Assembly: GCF_025370935.1 (NCBI RefSeq) | Contig: NC_133477.1 | Location: 15,845,656 to 15,909,655 of the forward strand | Length of the DNA: 64,000 bases | Direction: 5' to 3' | From: Choristoneura fumiferana | Lineage: Eukaryota > Arthropoda > Insecta > Lepidoptera > Tortricidae | In this document: piece by piece, positions 35,501 through 39,884 of the stretch | Numbering within the stretch: position 1 is the stretch's first letter | Layout of the letters: every line of letters begins with the position of its first letter | Program-made: the position numbers and the translations under genes | The notes under the pieces: model-generated | What the model saw: only the letters and a program-made list of their open reading frames with translations | Told to the model about the DNA's origin: nothing | Databases searched by the model: none

Positions 35501-38354
35501 GGAATCAACTGGATGTTATTATTGTTATTTTGTCTATAGTTGGGATTGTGTTAGAGGAACTAGAAACTAATATAATTCCAATAAACCCGACCATTATGAG
35601 GGTGATGAGAGTTTTGAGGATAGCGAGGGTATTAAAGCTATTAAAAATGGCAAAAGGTATTCGGGCGTTGCTAGATACAGTGATGCAAGCGTTGCCACAA
35701 GTAGGGAATTTAGGGCTGTTATTTTTCTTGTTGTTCTTCATATTTGCTGCATTAGGCGTGGAATTATTTGGCCGACTGGAGTGCTCCGATGAGATACCCT
35801 GTCAAGGTTGGTATCATTTGAATTCCATTTTGTCGTTTCAATTATTTTACGACCAGATGGCCTAGTGGTTAGAGAACCTGACTACGAAGCTTGAGGTCCC
35901 GGGTTCGATTCCCGTGTCGGGGCAGATACTCGTATTTGTATGAAAAATACGAATGTTTGTTCTCGGGTCTTGGGTGTTTAATATGTATTTAAGTATGTAT
36001 CCATAATTATATTTATCCGTTGCTTAGTACCCATAACACAAGCTTTGCTAAGCTTACTTTGGGACTAGGTCAATTGGTGTGAATTGTCCCGTGCCGTGAT
36101 ATATATAATTAAAGTTTTCTTTTGTCTAAATAAATAATGTTAGCTTTTAACTTTTAAATTTATAAACACTTATTTTTTAAGATTTGACACAATTATCTTT
36201 TTTTCCTCTAGGTCTTGGCGAGCACGCGCACTTTGCCAATTTCGGCATGGCGTTTCTTACTCTCTTCAGGGTAGCCACTGGTGACAACTGGAATGGCATT
36301 ATGAAGGACACACTACGTGAGGACTGCGACAGCAGCGTGGATTGCGTCCGCAACTGCTGTGTGTCCACCATCATTGCGCCTATCTTCTTCGTCGTGTTTG
36401 TGCTGATGGCACAGTTCGTGCTGGTCAATGTTGTTGTTGCTGTAAGTATCTTTAATATTTTTTATTTCAATCACTGTGAGGAATTTTGATATTATATTAC
36501 TTGACCTTTCGTATGAGTTATGATTTTTATGTGTCTGTCTTGTGTGCTTGTGCAACTCCTTAGATAACAAACTTTCCACCTATTTTCTCCGACATTTTTA
36601 GGAGTATAGTAGTGGTGCAGTTTGTATCTGATACTGCAATTCTTGCTACTTAGTATCAACTTGTTATACTGTTGTGTTGTATAAATAATTCTTTTAAAGG
36701 GTGTTAATTATGGCAGCATTGTGTATCTAAATATACCCGTGGAACTTATAAAGAAAACACCAAATTGAAAATACGATTTTAACTTCAAATTAGGCTGACT
36801 TGTGGCAGGAACCAGAAACAGCAAACTACATGGTCCCAGCCTTTCGCATGCAAATTTTTGTCCCGATGCGGCCAACCCGGCGACCCTTTGCTTAGTACAA
36901 CAGAGCAACTTTGCCGCGAAAAGGATCCACTATTAAAATTTCGTTAACTCTAACTCTGGAGTTGAAAATATATTTCAATTTGGAATATGTATAAGCTACG
37001 TGTCCGCCCCACGTTGGTAACTTTTCCGAGATAACATAGATGCGATTCGAAAGTTTGCTCAACTTCCGCACGGCCCGTATCTAATTACACTGTCATCGCC
37101 AAGCCATAACCCTCGGTGCTTTTACGATAATTGACTAAACTAATTGCGCCCCAAAATCCAAAATAACAACCCTATTCAATTTAACAAATTTTATAATTAT
37201 ATTCAAAATAATTTTTATATCGACTACCGTGCTGCACGTACTTGCTTTTTTAAATGAAAAACTGTAAATAAAAGTTTCCTATTCCAATTTCACTTATCAC
37301 TTTGCTTGCCAAGACTTACAAACTTGATAAATGTTGTAGGTATGCCAAATTGAAGTTGAGCCGTAGTAGAAACTAAATGGGAAGACACAGCTGTTGTAAT
37401 GGGTCTATAAAATACTTCGAAATTTTCTTACGTCTTTATGATAGTTTGCATAAATTTGAGACACAATTTTGTGCTCTGTAAAATATCCAATTTTCATTCA
37501 GAACACATAGTGGCACATATTTATCATGAGAGTACCTAGTTTGAATTTAAACCAGTTCAAAAGAGGATGTTATTACTATGCAATGTATGTATGTATTTTA
37601 TCAGGTGCTGATGAAACACCTGGAGGAATCTCACAAGCAGATGGAAGACGAAAACGACATGGATGTGGAATTGGAGCGCGAGATGGAACGCGAGATCGAC
37701 GACGAAGAGGACCGCGCACTGTGCCGCGCGCTCGAGCAGGTAGCGGCGCCGCGTGCTCTCAGCAAGGTACCCTCACTTCCGGCCAACTTCACGTACAGCG
37801 AGCCGAAGCACCCGCCGACCCCGTCCCCCGCACGCCTCGCCCGCCGCCGGCGCACGATGCACTCGCACCATGCTTTGCTACCAACGGCGCTGCAGCCGCG
37901 CCGCGCCTCTCTCTCACCTCATGCGTTCGGACGTCGCCGGCAGGACTCCGTCGATCCCCCAGCTGCGCTCTACGAGGAAGACGCGCGCTTCATAGACGCC
38001 GACGACGCGGACGAACTCGACCCCGGCTCCCCGCCGCGACGCGACTCTTTCGCGCACAACCGGCGTCAGCGCGCTGATAAGCGCAACTCTCTGCGCGGCG
38101 AGGAAGCGAGGCTACTTCGACCTGCCCCGGTGTTGCTCGCCGTGCCGACTGTGAGACAGAACGTAAGAATTACCGTCCCCAAGCGTCGGGCTTCGGAGAC
38201 GGGAAGCGTCAGTGATTCCGCGCGGCAGCCCGAAACCGCCGAGCCGATCACTGAAGAGGAGAAGATAAGGATAGTGATAGCAGAGCGGCGGAAGATGGAC
38301 TGCGCGCGGCCTGAGCCAGAGGACGACGTGGAGCTGGCCGAGCGCGGCTCCTAG
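11364..38354 (+). CDS. Ca-alpha1T: T-type (Cav3) voltage-gated calcium channel alpha-1 subunit, 3' portion of gene
   Basis: This span holds 29 exon positions coding about 2,018 residues, from domain I S5 to the stop codon. The channel opens at low voltage in the plasma membrane, passing calcium (and in some splice forms sodium) for pacemaking and burst firing. The four pore loops read SLEGW, TQEDW, SRDGW and TGDNW. This EEDD ring marks T-type channels; L-type and N-type channels have EEEE. Other landmarks are the helix after IS6 (SETKKREMERMRAERAR) that forms the T-type gating brake, and arginine-rich S4 segments in domains II, III and IV. All introns are GT-AG and all phases agree. One position has two mutually exclusive exons (22397 and 23998). 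Domain I S1-S4 and the N-terminus lie outside the window. Assignment to Cav3 is very secure; the exact exon borders were read by eye. Confidence 0.96.
11536..14191. other. Channel intron after the IS5 exon
   Basis: Apart from the antisense open frame at 12854-13225, it holds a GC-rich patch at 13476-13640 with repeated CG-containing words (CGGGTAACGACGG, GTAACGACCG) and AT-rich filler. Confidence 0.6.
12854..13225 (-). CDS. Possible antisense terminal exon of an unrecognised gene (or a relic)
   Basis: On the minus strand an open stretch of 124 codons ends in TGA. It could start after an AG at 13226-13227, or at an internal ATG. The protein contains EFTLTRTLYHSDRSLEHKF and ends AVMGAISYGL, with no obvious low complexity. 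An AATAAA on the minus strand (12760-12765) lies about 90 bases after the stop. I do not recognise the family. It sits wholly inside the 11536-14191 intron of the channel. It could be the last exon of a nested gene, a transposon fragment or chance. The pyrimidine tract before the acceptor is weak. Confidence 0.35.
   Translation of the reverse strand, partial: GYFQYNLKGTVDRGSILLGQRQTGSSKTNESDVTDFKSDDADINEKAFVEMPIREREAVTIAHLDGRCVKIHETTNFNVLNRNTLILIANPYEFTLTRTLYHSDRSLEHKFEVAVMGAISYGL
14192..14468 (+). CDS. Ca-alpha1T: Cav3 exon: domain I S5-pore turret
   Basis: Acceptor CAG at 14189-14191; donor GTAAGT at 14469. Its first base completes the AA left by the previous exon. It encodes the large extracellular loop ISFYYEFSKELDYICTT, with several cysteines and N-glycosylation sites (NVSC, NCT), and ends at the start of the pore helix (GLAWVAIFL). 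Confidence 0.95.
14792..14884 (+). CDS. Ca-alpha1T: Cav3 exon: domain I selectivity filter and S6 start
   Basis: Acceptor CAG at 14789-14791; donor GTAAGA at 14885; 31 codons in phase 0. It encodes VISLEGWTDIMYYVQDAHSF and the start of S6. The glutamate of SLEGW is the domain I filter residue. Confidence 0.95.
15182..15425 (+). repeat. Probable LINE/SINE remnant
   Basis: It opens with an AAATACAAAATAC microsatellite and TATTTTATTGGTCTC, and ends in a GC-rich piece (CTCGCCCGGGGCGCC). This looks like a dispersed repeat inserted in the intron. The class is uncertain. Confidence 0.4.
15564..15796 (+). CDS. Ca-alpha1T: Cav3 exon: domain I S6 end and gating-brake helix
   Basis: Acceptor CAG at 15561-15563; donor GTATGG at 15797; leaves two bases. 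It encodes the S6 end ([20 protein letters not shown]), the basic/acidic helix KKREMERMRAERARF, and YAEIVKYVAHLWRRFKRR. Together these form the helix-loop-helix brake after IS6 known in T-type channels. Confidence 0.96.
16195..16309 (+). CDS. Ca-alpha1T: Cav3 exon: I-II linker, basic/His-Cys segment
   Basis: Acceptor TAG at 16192-16194; donor GT at 16310. The phase (one base completing the previous AG) selects the frame VYRYQRAQVRWRTSRET, ending PKQHHPCCPRGHPQ. Start and end phases fit both neighbours exactly, although the segment is poorly conserved. Confidence 0.82.
16880..16960 (+). CDS. Ca-alpha1T: Cav3 exon: I-II linker, conserved serine motif
   Basis: Acceptor CAG at 16877-16879; donor GTAATA at 16961; 27 codons in phase 0. 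It encodes NGKEEGDEPLGRPSLLRVPS, then LSAADLE, a piece typical of Cav3 I-II linkers and a likely phosphorylation region. Confidence 0.9.
17108..17395 (+). repeat. Lepidopteran interspersed repeat with TCTG microsatellite
   Basis: It contains CACCTGTCCCGTTCTGTCTG, then AACTTCCAGTGGTCAGATTG and GGCCGGATCGTCTCCGCAGG. I recognise this combination as a dispersed repeat in Lepidoptera. It is noncoding and lies in the 16961-20258 intron. Confidence 0.5.
18181..18300 (+). repeat. LINE 3'-end remnant
   Basis: ATCATCATGTCAGCTGAAAG and GCCCACTGCTGGGCATTAGG match the 3' tail of LINEs common in Lepidoptera. The copy is short and decayed. Confidence 0.5.
18349..18402 (+). repeat. Half copy of a foldback element
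   Basis: TGATATTGTAACAGATAACT followed by CACGTCTTAAACCGAATTTA matches the left arm of the element at 39615-39884, with no right arm here. Confidence 0.7.
18474..19081. repeat. MITE-like foldback with nested inverted repeats
   Basis: Outer ends read AGGGTGGAAAGT and ACTTTCCACCCT. Inside is a second inverted repeat whose arms (about 18720-18835 and 18848-18968) share GACCAAGGAGCTTA and GGTTGAACGCCGAAC. A short palindrome (GCGCTCGAACGTAGTGAGAG) lies near the left end. No ORF is present, so this is a non-autonomous DNA-transposon remnant or two nested ones. Confidence 0.7.
19399..19531. repeat. Short foldback, same family as 39615-39884
   Basis: The left arm GGATAACTCACGTCTTAAAT is mirrored by ATTTAAGACGTGAGTCTCAC on the right, with GAGTTTAGCTCGACATG against its partial complement. 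The central loop is about 45 bases. Confidence 0.75.
20259..20450 (+). CDS. Ca-alpha1T: Cav3 exon: I-II linker
   Basis: Acceptor AG at 20257-20258; donor GTAAAT at 20451; 64 codons in phase 0. It encodes FDLPTGETAEERAAAGGTMS and DSFFEELTKGISKRAGEDKD. A GTAG two bases earlier is an alternative acceptor, but only the chosen one keeps phase. Confidence 0.85.
20563..20746 (+). CDS. Ca-alpha1T: Cav3 exon: end of I-II linker before domain II
   Basis: Acceptor TAG ending at 20562; donor GTAACA at 20747; leaves one base. It encodes TLEIEDFSCCAELLAAEAAA and the basic stretch FWRKISKFFAFLRKHVKNIV that leads into domain II S1. Confidence 0.9.
20836..21046 (+). CDS. Ca-alpha1T: Cav3 exon: domain II S1-S3
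   Basis: Acceptor CAG at 20833-20835; donor GTTAGC at 21047; leaves two bases. It encodes GILLAILINTLSMGIEYHNQ, then FSAIFAVEMILKVAAEGPF and NGFNVFDGVIVIL, the S1-S3 voltage-sensor helices with the charged residues that pair with S4. Confidence 0.96.
21222..21449 (+). CDS. Ca-alpha1T: Cav3 exon: domain II S4 and S5
   Basis: Acceptor CAG ending at 21221; donor GTATGT at 21450; leaves two bases (AG). S4 reads VLRTFRLLRILKLVRFMP with regularly spaced arginines, followed by the S4-S5 linker and S5 (VAVFFSLLVLFIFIF). The next exon is one of two alternatives. Confidence 0.96.
21450..22396. other. Intron before the first alternative turret exon
   Basis: No gene is seen. It includes a long pyrimidine-rich stretch (about 22040-22320). 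The acceptor itself (AACGTTCAG) has almost no pyrimidine tract next to it, which suggests a weak, regulated splice site. Confidence 0.6.
22397..22514 (+). CDS. Ca-alpha1T: Cav3 alternative exon A: domain II turret, short three-cysteine form
   Basis: Acceptor CAG at 22394-22396; donor GTATTC at 22515. It takes the AG left by the S5 exon and ends in phase 0. It encodes SILGMNLFGCKFCEKDDDGD and RKNFDTLLWAFVTVFQ, with three cysteines in the S5-pore loop. Its ends and termini match exon B at 23998, so the two are interchangeable. This corresponds to the short alternative turret exon described for snail Cav3, the form linked there to high sodium permeation. Confidence 0.93.
22515..23997. other. Intron between the two alternative turret exons
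   Basis: No gene is seen. The sequence at 22560-23060 is less AT-rich than its surroundings and could hold splicing-control elements. I did not find an obvious repeat. Confidence 0.5.
23998..24163 (+). CDS. Ca-alpha1T: Cav3 alternative exon B: domain II turret, long five-cysteine form
   Basis: Acceptor CAG at 23995-23997 after a good pyrimidine tract; donor GTAAGC at 24164. It uses the same phases as exon A and encodes 16 more residues: SILGMYLFGGKFCKFVEDNG, then RDCTCPEIISHHPKCECDRK and FNNILWATVTVFQ. Five cysteines lie in the loop. The shared start (SILGM), the CDRK(N/H)F motif and the end (VTVFQ) show that the pair arose by exon duplication. This matches the five-cysteine turret known in other invertebrate Cav3 genes. 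Confidence 0.94.
24164..24843. other. Intron after alternative exon B
   Basis: 680 bases, no gene seen. A minus-strand frame of 128 codons (24236-24622) has no recognisable motif, and I treat it as chance. Confidence 0.5.
24844..24999 (+). CDS. Ca-alpha1T: Cav3 exon: domain II selectivity filter and S6
   Basis: Acceptor CAG at 24841-24843; donor GTAGGT at 25000; 52 codons in phase 0. It encodes VLTQEDWNVVLFNGMEKTSH (filter glutamate in TQEDW) and S6 with NYVLFNLLVAILVEGF. Confidence 0.97.
25077..25211 (+). CDS. Ca-alpha1T: Cav3 exon: II-III linker start
   Basis: Acceptor TAG ending at 25076; donor GTGAAC at 25212; 45 codons. It begins with the charged helix RNERREREQRELAKSK just after IIS6 and continues as a serine/acid-rich segment. 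Confidence 0.92.
25587..25757 (+). CDS. Ca-alpha1T: Cav3 exon: II-III linker
   Basis: Acceptor TAG ending at 25586; donor GTACCG at 25758; 57 codons. It encodes NEIKNYWKSADDVRKAKDDV and a basic part ending LCKDCAQSNKCNLQK, which has three cysteines. Confidence 0.88.
25968..26159 (+). CDS. Ca-alpha1T: Cav3 exon: II-III linker, threonine/serine-rich
   Basis: Acceptor TAG ending at 25967; donor GTAAGG at 26160; 64 codons in phase 0. It encodes ESKMLANNMTDTTNLPTITH and NLEKSSMLSSMESIDRTS; probably disordered. Confidence 0.88.
26343..26620 (+). CDS. Ca-alpha1T: Cav3 exon: II-III linker, proline/serine-rich
   Basis: Acceptor CAG ending at 26342; donor GTAAGT at 26621; leaves two bases. The frame chosen by phase reads CTSIPGLLKPPNSYTLTLHS and SGSLGSPSPSTTRSIPSPML. 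Many SP sites suggest phosphorylation. Confidence 0.88.
26980..27152 (+). CDS. Ca-alpha1T: Cav3 exon: II-III linker, basic
   Basis: Acceptor TAG ending at 26979; donor GTAAGG at 27153. The first base completes AAG. It encodes KCVTVQSPTSNGEDKCRVQR, then GYSWRLSRPSLRKKQKHRSG and EAIILNNGRDHASCN. Confidence 0.88.
27376..27545 (+). CDS. Ca-alpha1T: Cav3 exon: II-III linker
   Basis: Acceptor CAG ending at 27375; donor GTGAGT at 27546. It encodes GSSLRKNELLLSSSIVIKND and PAPRVLAPPARRVSAHTAPL. Phase 1 in, phase 0 out. Confidence 0.88.
27602..27772 (-). repeat. LINE 3'-end fragment
   Basis: ACAATACAATACAATAAATA, then AACTCTTTATTGCACACC and AGGCGGCCTTATCGCTTCAG, is the reverse of a LINE 3' tail common in Lepidoptera. 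It is antisense within the intron. Confidence 0.55.
28215..28268. repeat. Short near-perfect hairpin
   Basis: AATCGGTGTAAACTTTTCGT (stem of about 24 bases) pairs with its complement after a loop of about six bases. The single difference would be a G-U pair in RNA. It lies in the 27546-28671 intron. Confidence 0.8.
28310..28570 (-). mobile_element. tRNA-derived SINE, copy 1 (antisense)
   Basis: Read on the minus strand it starts GACGACCGGATGGCCAAGTG (A-box-like), has the B box GGTTCGATTCC, then GTTCTCGGGTCTTGGATGTT and AAGCTTTGCTTAGTTTGGGA. It ends in a TATTTATTTATTT tail. Two more copies lie at 35849 and 51209. Confidence 0.85.
28672..28780 (+). CDS. Ca-alpha1T: Cav3 exon: II-III linker
   Basis: Acceptor TAG ending at 28671; donor GTAACA at 28781; leaves one base. 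It encodes VSWKAPEAGFSSDSTVRLDT and PHRLSLTNDYLT. Confidence 0.87.
28781..29446. other. Channel intron, no gene seen
   Basis: AT-rich, with no recognisable repeat or frame. Confidence 0.5.
29447..29598 (+). CDS. Ca-alpha1T: Cav3 exon: II-III linker
   Basis: Acceptor TAG ending at 29446; donor GTAAGA at 29599. The split codon is GTG. It encodes VTSISEVKSSNLTPASSQLQ and LPTRPKNQSLPLIKQINEE. Confidence 0.87.
30018..30166 (+). CDS. Ca-alpha1T: Cav3 exon: end of II-III linker
   Basis: Acceptor CAG ending at 30017; donor GTAAGT at 30167; leaves two bases. It encodes RFKDLFRFMEPTGCLKDKED and YSLYIFPPGN, the conserved run into domain III S1 of Cav3 channels. Confidence 0.93.
30167..31444. other. 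Channel intron, no gene seen
   Basis: AT-rich, with no clear repeat. A minus-strand frame at 31057-31278 has no recognisable motif. Confidence 0.5.
31445..31637 (+). CDS. Ca-alpha1T: Cav3 exon: domain III S1-S2
   Basis: Acceptor CAG ending at 31444; donor GTAAGA at 31638. The first base completes AAA. It encodes RLCTWMVTRGWFDNIVLLFI, then ALNCITLAMERPNIPPDSKE and NYVFTVVFAVEMFIK. Confidence 0.96.
31638..32657. other. Channel intron, no gene seen
   Basis: AT-rich; no repeat or gene recognised. Confidence 0.5.
32658..32807 (+). CDS. Ca-alpha1T: Cav3 exon: domain III S3
   Basis: Acceptor CAG ending at 32657; donor GTGAGA at 32808; 50 codons in phase 0. It encodes VVASGMFYGTEAYFTSGWNI, then MDGSLVIISIIDLLMSLV and the start of S4. 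Confidence 0.96.
33041..33202 (+). CDS. Ca-alpha1T: Cav3 exon: domain III S4-S5
   Basis: Acceptor CAG ending at 33040; donor GTAGGT at 33203; 54 codons. The voltage sensor reads VFRLLRSLRPLRVINRAPGL, then SLRPIGNIVLICCTFFIIFG (S5). Confidence 0.97.
33250..33328 (+). repeat. LINE tail fragment
   Basis: CCCTCACGATGTTTTCCTTC and GCCGTAAAATACACGTGG match the 3' LINE tail also seen at 62998-63060. Confidence 0.5.
33520..33738 (+). CDS. Ca-alpha1T: Cav3 exon: domain III turret and selectivity filter
   Basis: Acceptor TAG ending at 33519; donor GTGAGG at 33739; 73 codons. It encodes LFKGAFFYCEGANIKNVKNK, a second turret cysteine, and the filter LSSRDGWVNIMYTGLDAVGV. The aspartate of SRDGW is diagnostic of T-type channels. 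Confidence 0.97.
33739..34870. other. Channel intron, no gene seen
   Basis: It contains a GC-rich patch around 33930-34210 that may be a repeat remnant. Nothing coding is supported. Confidence 0.5.
34871..35063 (+). CDS. Ca-alpha1T: Cav3 exon: domain III S6 and III-IV linker
   Basis: Acceptor TAG ending at 34870; donor GTAAGT at 35064; leaves one base. S6 reads LLVGFFVLNMFVGVVVENF, followed by the charged helix HRCREEQEKEERVRRAAKRQ. Confidence 0.97.
35237..35806 (+). CDS. Ca-alpha1T: Cav3 exon: domain IV S1-S5
   Basis: Acceptor CAG ending at 35236; donor GTTGGT at 35807. The largest membrane exon, about 190 codons. It encodes S1 (YFDLAIAGVIGLNVVTMAIE), S2, S3 (WNQLDVIIVILSIVGIV), S4 (VMRVLRIARVLKLLKMAKGI) and S5 (GLLFFLLFFIFAALGVELFG). 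It ends in the turret with two cysteines. Confidence 0.97.
35849..36105 (+). mobile_element. tRNA-derived SINE, copy 2
   Basis: It starts ACGACCAGATGGCCTAGTGG, has the B box GGTTCGATTCC and shares the body (GTTCTCGGGTCTTGG, then TTTGGGACTAGGTCAATTGG) with the copies at 28310 and 51209. It lies 43 bases after the donor of the domain IV exon. Confidence 0.87.
36212..36441 (+). CDS. Ca-alpha1T: Cav3 exon: domain IV selectivity filter and S6
   Basis: Acceptor TAG ending at 36211; donor GTAAGT at 36442; phase 1 in, 0 out. It encodes HFANFGMAFLTLFRVATGDN (filter aspartate in TGDNW), the cysteine-rich loop DCDSSVDCVRNCC, and S6 (VLMAQFVLVNVVVA). Confidence 0.97.
36442..37604. other. Last channel intron, no gene seen
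   Basis: No repeat or frame is supported. A short GC-rich patch lies at 36820-36920. Confidence 0.5.
37605..38354 (+). CDS. Ca-alpha1T: Cav3 terminal exon: C-terminal tail and stop
   Basis: Acceptor CAG ending at 37604; stop TAG at 38352-38354; 249 codons. It opens with VLMKHLEESHKQMEDENDMD and a strongly acidic coiled stretch (LEREMEREIDDEEDRALCRA). This is followed by the conserved SLPANFTYSEPKHP, then arginine/serine-rich disordered sequence, ending RKMDCARPEPEDDVELAERG. The exon is much richer in GC than the rest of the gene. Confidence 0.95.
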   Translation: MLMKHLEESHKQMEDENDMDVELEREMEREIDDEEDRALCRALEQVAAPRALSKVPSLPANFTYSEPKHPPTPSPARLARRRRTMHSHHALLPTALQPRRASLSPHAFGRRRQDSVDPPAALYEEDARFIDADDADELDPGSPPRRDSFAHNRRQRADKRNSLRGEEARLLRPAPVLLAVPTVRQNVRITVPKRRASETGSVSDSARQPETAEPITEEEKIRIVIAERRKMDCARPEPEDDVELAERGS

Positions 38355-38716
38355 TCCCGGCGGGGCCGGCCGCACCACCACACCGAGGTCTACATCTAGG
38401 CGTCACGCCACGGACCTCGCTCCCTCTACCCTCTCCATCTCCTTCTATCGTACGGTCAAGGAACTGCTGATGTTCGAACTCGGTTGCACGGCAGTGATAT
38501 AAGCGCATGTTTTATGACGTTCCGTTAAAATTTTGTGCAGTGTTGCGTTCTCGTATCGACTGATTGTGTGATAATTATAACGTGCAGGACGTTTTGGTGT
38601 GATAGTTTCCCGTCTTGAGTCTTTGTTTCCGACTATCCGATTCTTTCTTTTCCTATGCGGCCGGTTCAACAGACTAGTAAAGAGACTTCAATAAATTTAA
38701 GCTAAGGTGTAATAAA
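38355..38716 (+). other. Ca-alpha1T: 3' UTR with two poly(A) signals
   Basis: After the TAG, AATAAA occurs at 38690-38695 and again at 38711-38716, both about 340 bases after the stop. Either could direct cleavage. Later AATAAA words exist in the AT-rich DNA downstream, so a longer form is possible. Confidence 0.6.
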
Positions 38717-39614
38717 TATAGGTAGATAGGAGTTAGAACTAGTCAATTTGTTGTGGTGGGATGTTTTCTACGAGAGCTATGTTCACTTCAGACGTTAATT
38801 ATAGTAATTTCAAATTACGGTGCTTGCTGTTGAATTGTATTAGTTATTCGTAAATGTTCTCCTAAAAGAGTTTTAAGAACCTCAACGAAGAGTATGATTT
38901 ATTATAAGTTAGTTTTCGTTGTATGCATAGCAAATTTATTTTATTTATTATAATTACGTAAATATATTGTATTCAATGTTGTTAAAATGTAATTTTTACG
39001 ATTTAAAAAATGGGTTTCGAATCATTGAAAATTAGGATAATGTTATCCAACGATTTGAAGAAAAAACGCCTATGGATAAAAATACTAAGGTAATCGTTTA
39101 ATTTGGACTTCCAGAGGATCTTCTAGTCAACGTCTCTTGTACTAGTGAATTGTTATAGCTAGAGGTTGAATATAGATCTAAAACAGAACCAATAGTTGGC
39201 GAATTGATTATAACTCTCTCTAAGAATGAAATGAAGTATTTTCTGAATATAAAATTAATCCTATTTTCTTACAGTCGTGTACGTAACTTAGACGTGTAAC
39301 TGGCAATACGCACATAAAGTTAGCGTAGATTACAAAGTAGTACCTACAAGCAGAAGTTAGCGCAAACAGATTTTTGTGAGCAATAGTGAGCCGAAATGTT
39401 AAAGTACTTAAATTATATAATAACAATGCTGAGTGTTGTCTCTAGCCGTGCCAAATATACACACTTTTATTTAGCGAAACGCTTGAACTTTTTTTTACTT
39501 CACTTATTGATCGTGCGTTTAGACATTTTTAACAAGGTCTTGTGGACATTATAGTACTTACACAATAATTCACATATTTCTCTAATAAAACTACCGTGAG
39601 ACACACACATTAAA
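38717..39614. other. Downstream of the channel gene, no gene seen
   Basis: AT-rich. It could be extended 3' UTR of the channel. No frame or repeat is supported. Confidence 0.45.
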
Positions 39615-39884
39615 TGATACTGTAACGGATAACTCACGTCTAAAATCGAGTTTAGCTCGACATGTTTCGGGGTAATTCGTAGCCCTTCTACCTAGGAGCA
39701 ACGTGACACACACGTGGAAAGTTGCCTGCCACTGGCAACAAGCGCACTGCACACCACCGCTCTGCTCGCGCGACTACCCGACAGCCGCCGAGTCGCGTTG
39801 CTCCTAGTAAGAAGGGCTACGAATTAACCCGAAACATTTCAAGTTAAACTTGATCTAAGACGTGAGTTATATGTTACAGTATCA
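39615..39884. repeat. Foldback MITE with long terminal inverted repeats
   Basis: It begins TGATACTGTAACGGATAACT and ends with AGTTATATGTTACAGTATCA. The inverted arms run about 90 bases to GTAGCCCTTCTACCTAGGAG and its complement. The GC-rich loop holds no ORF. Related pieces lie at 18349 and 19399. Confidence 0.85.

Noticed and set aside
35849..35930. Possible tRNA gene
   Set aside because: A and B boxes are present, but the rest is SINE body shared with two other copies; no cloverleaf acceptor stem was seen.
37526..38077. Second plus-strand frame in the last exon
   Set aside because: An overlapping frame in GC-rich DNA. The +1 frame that continues the channel S6 and holds SLPANFTYSEPKHP is the real one.
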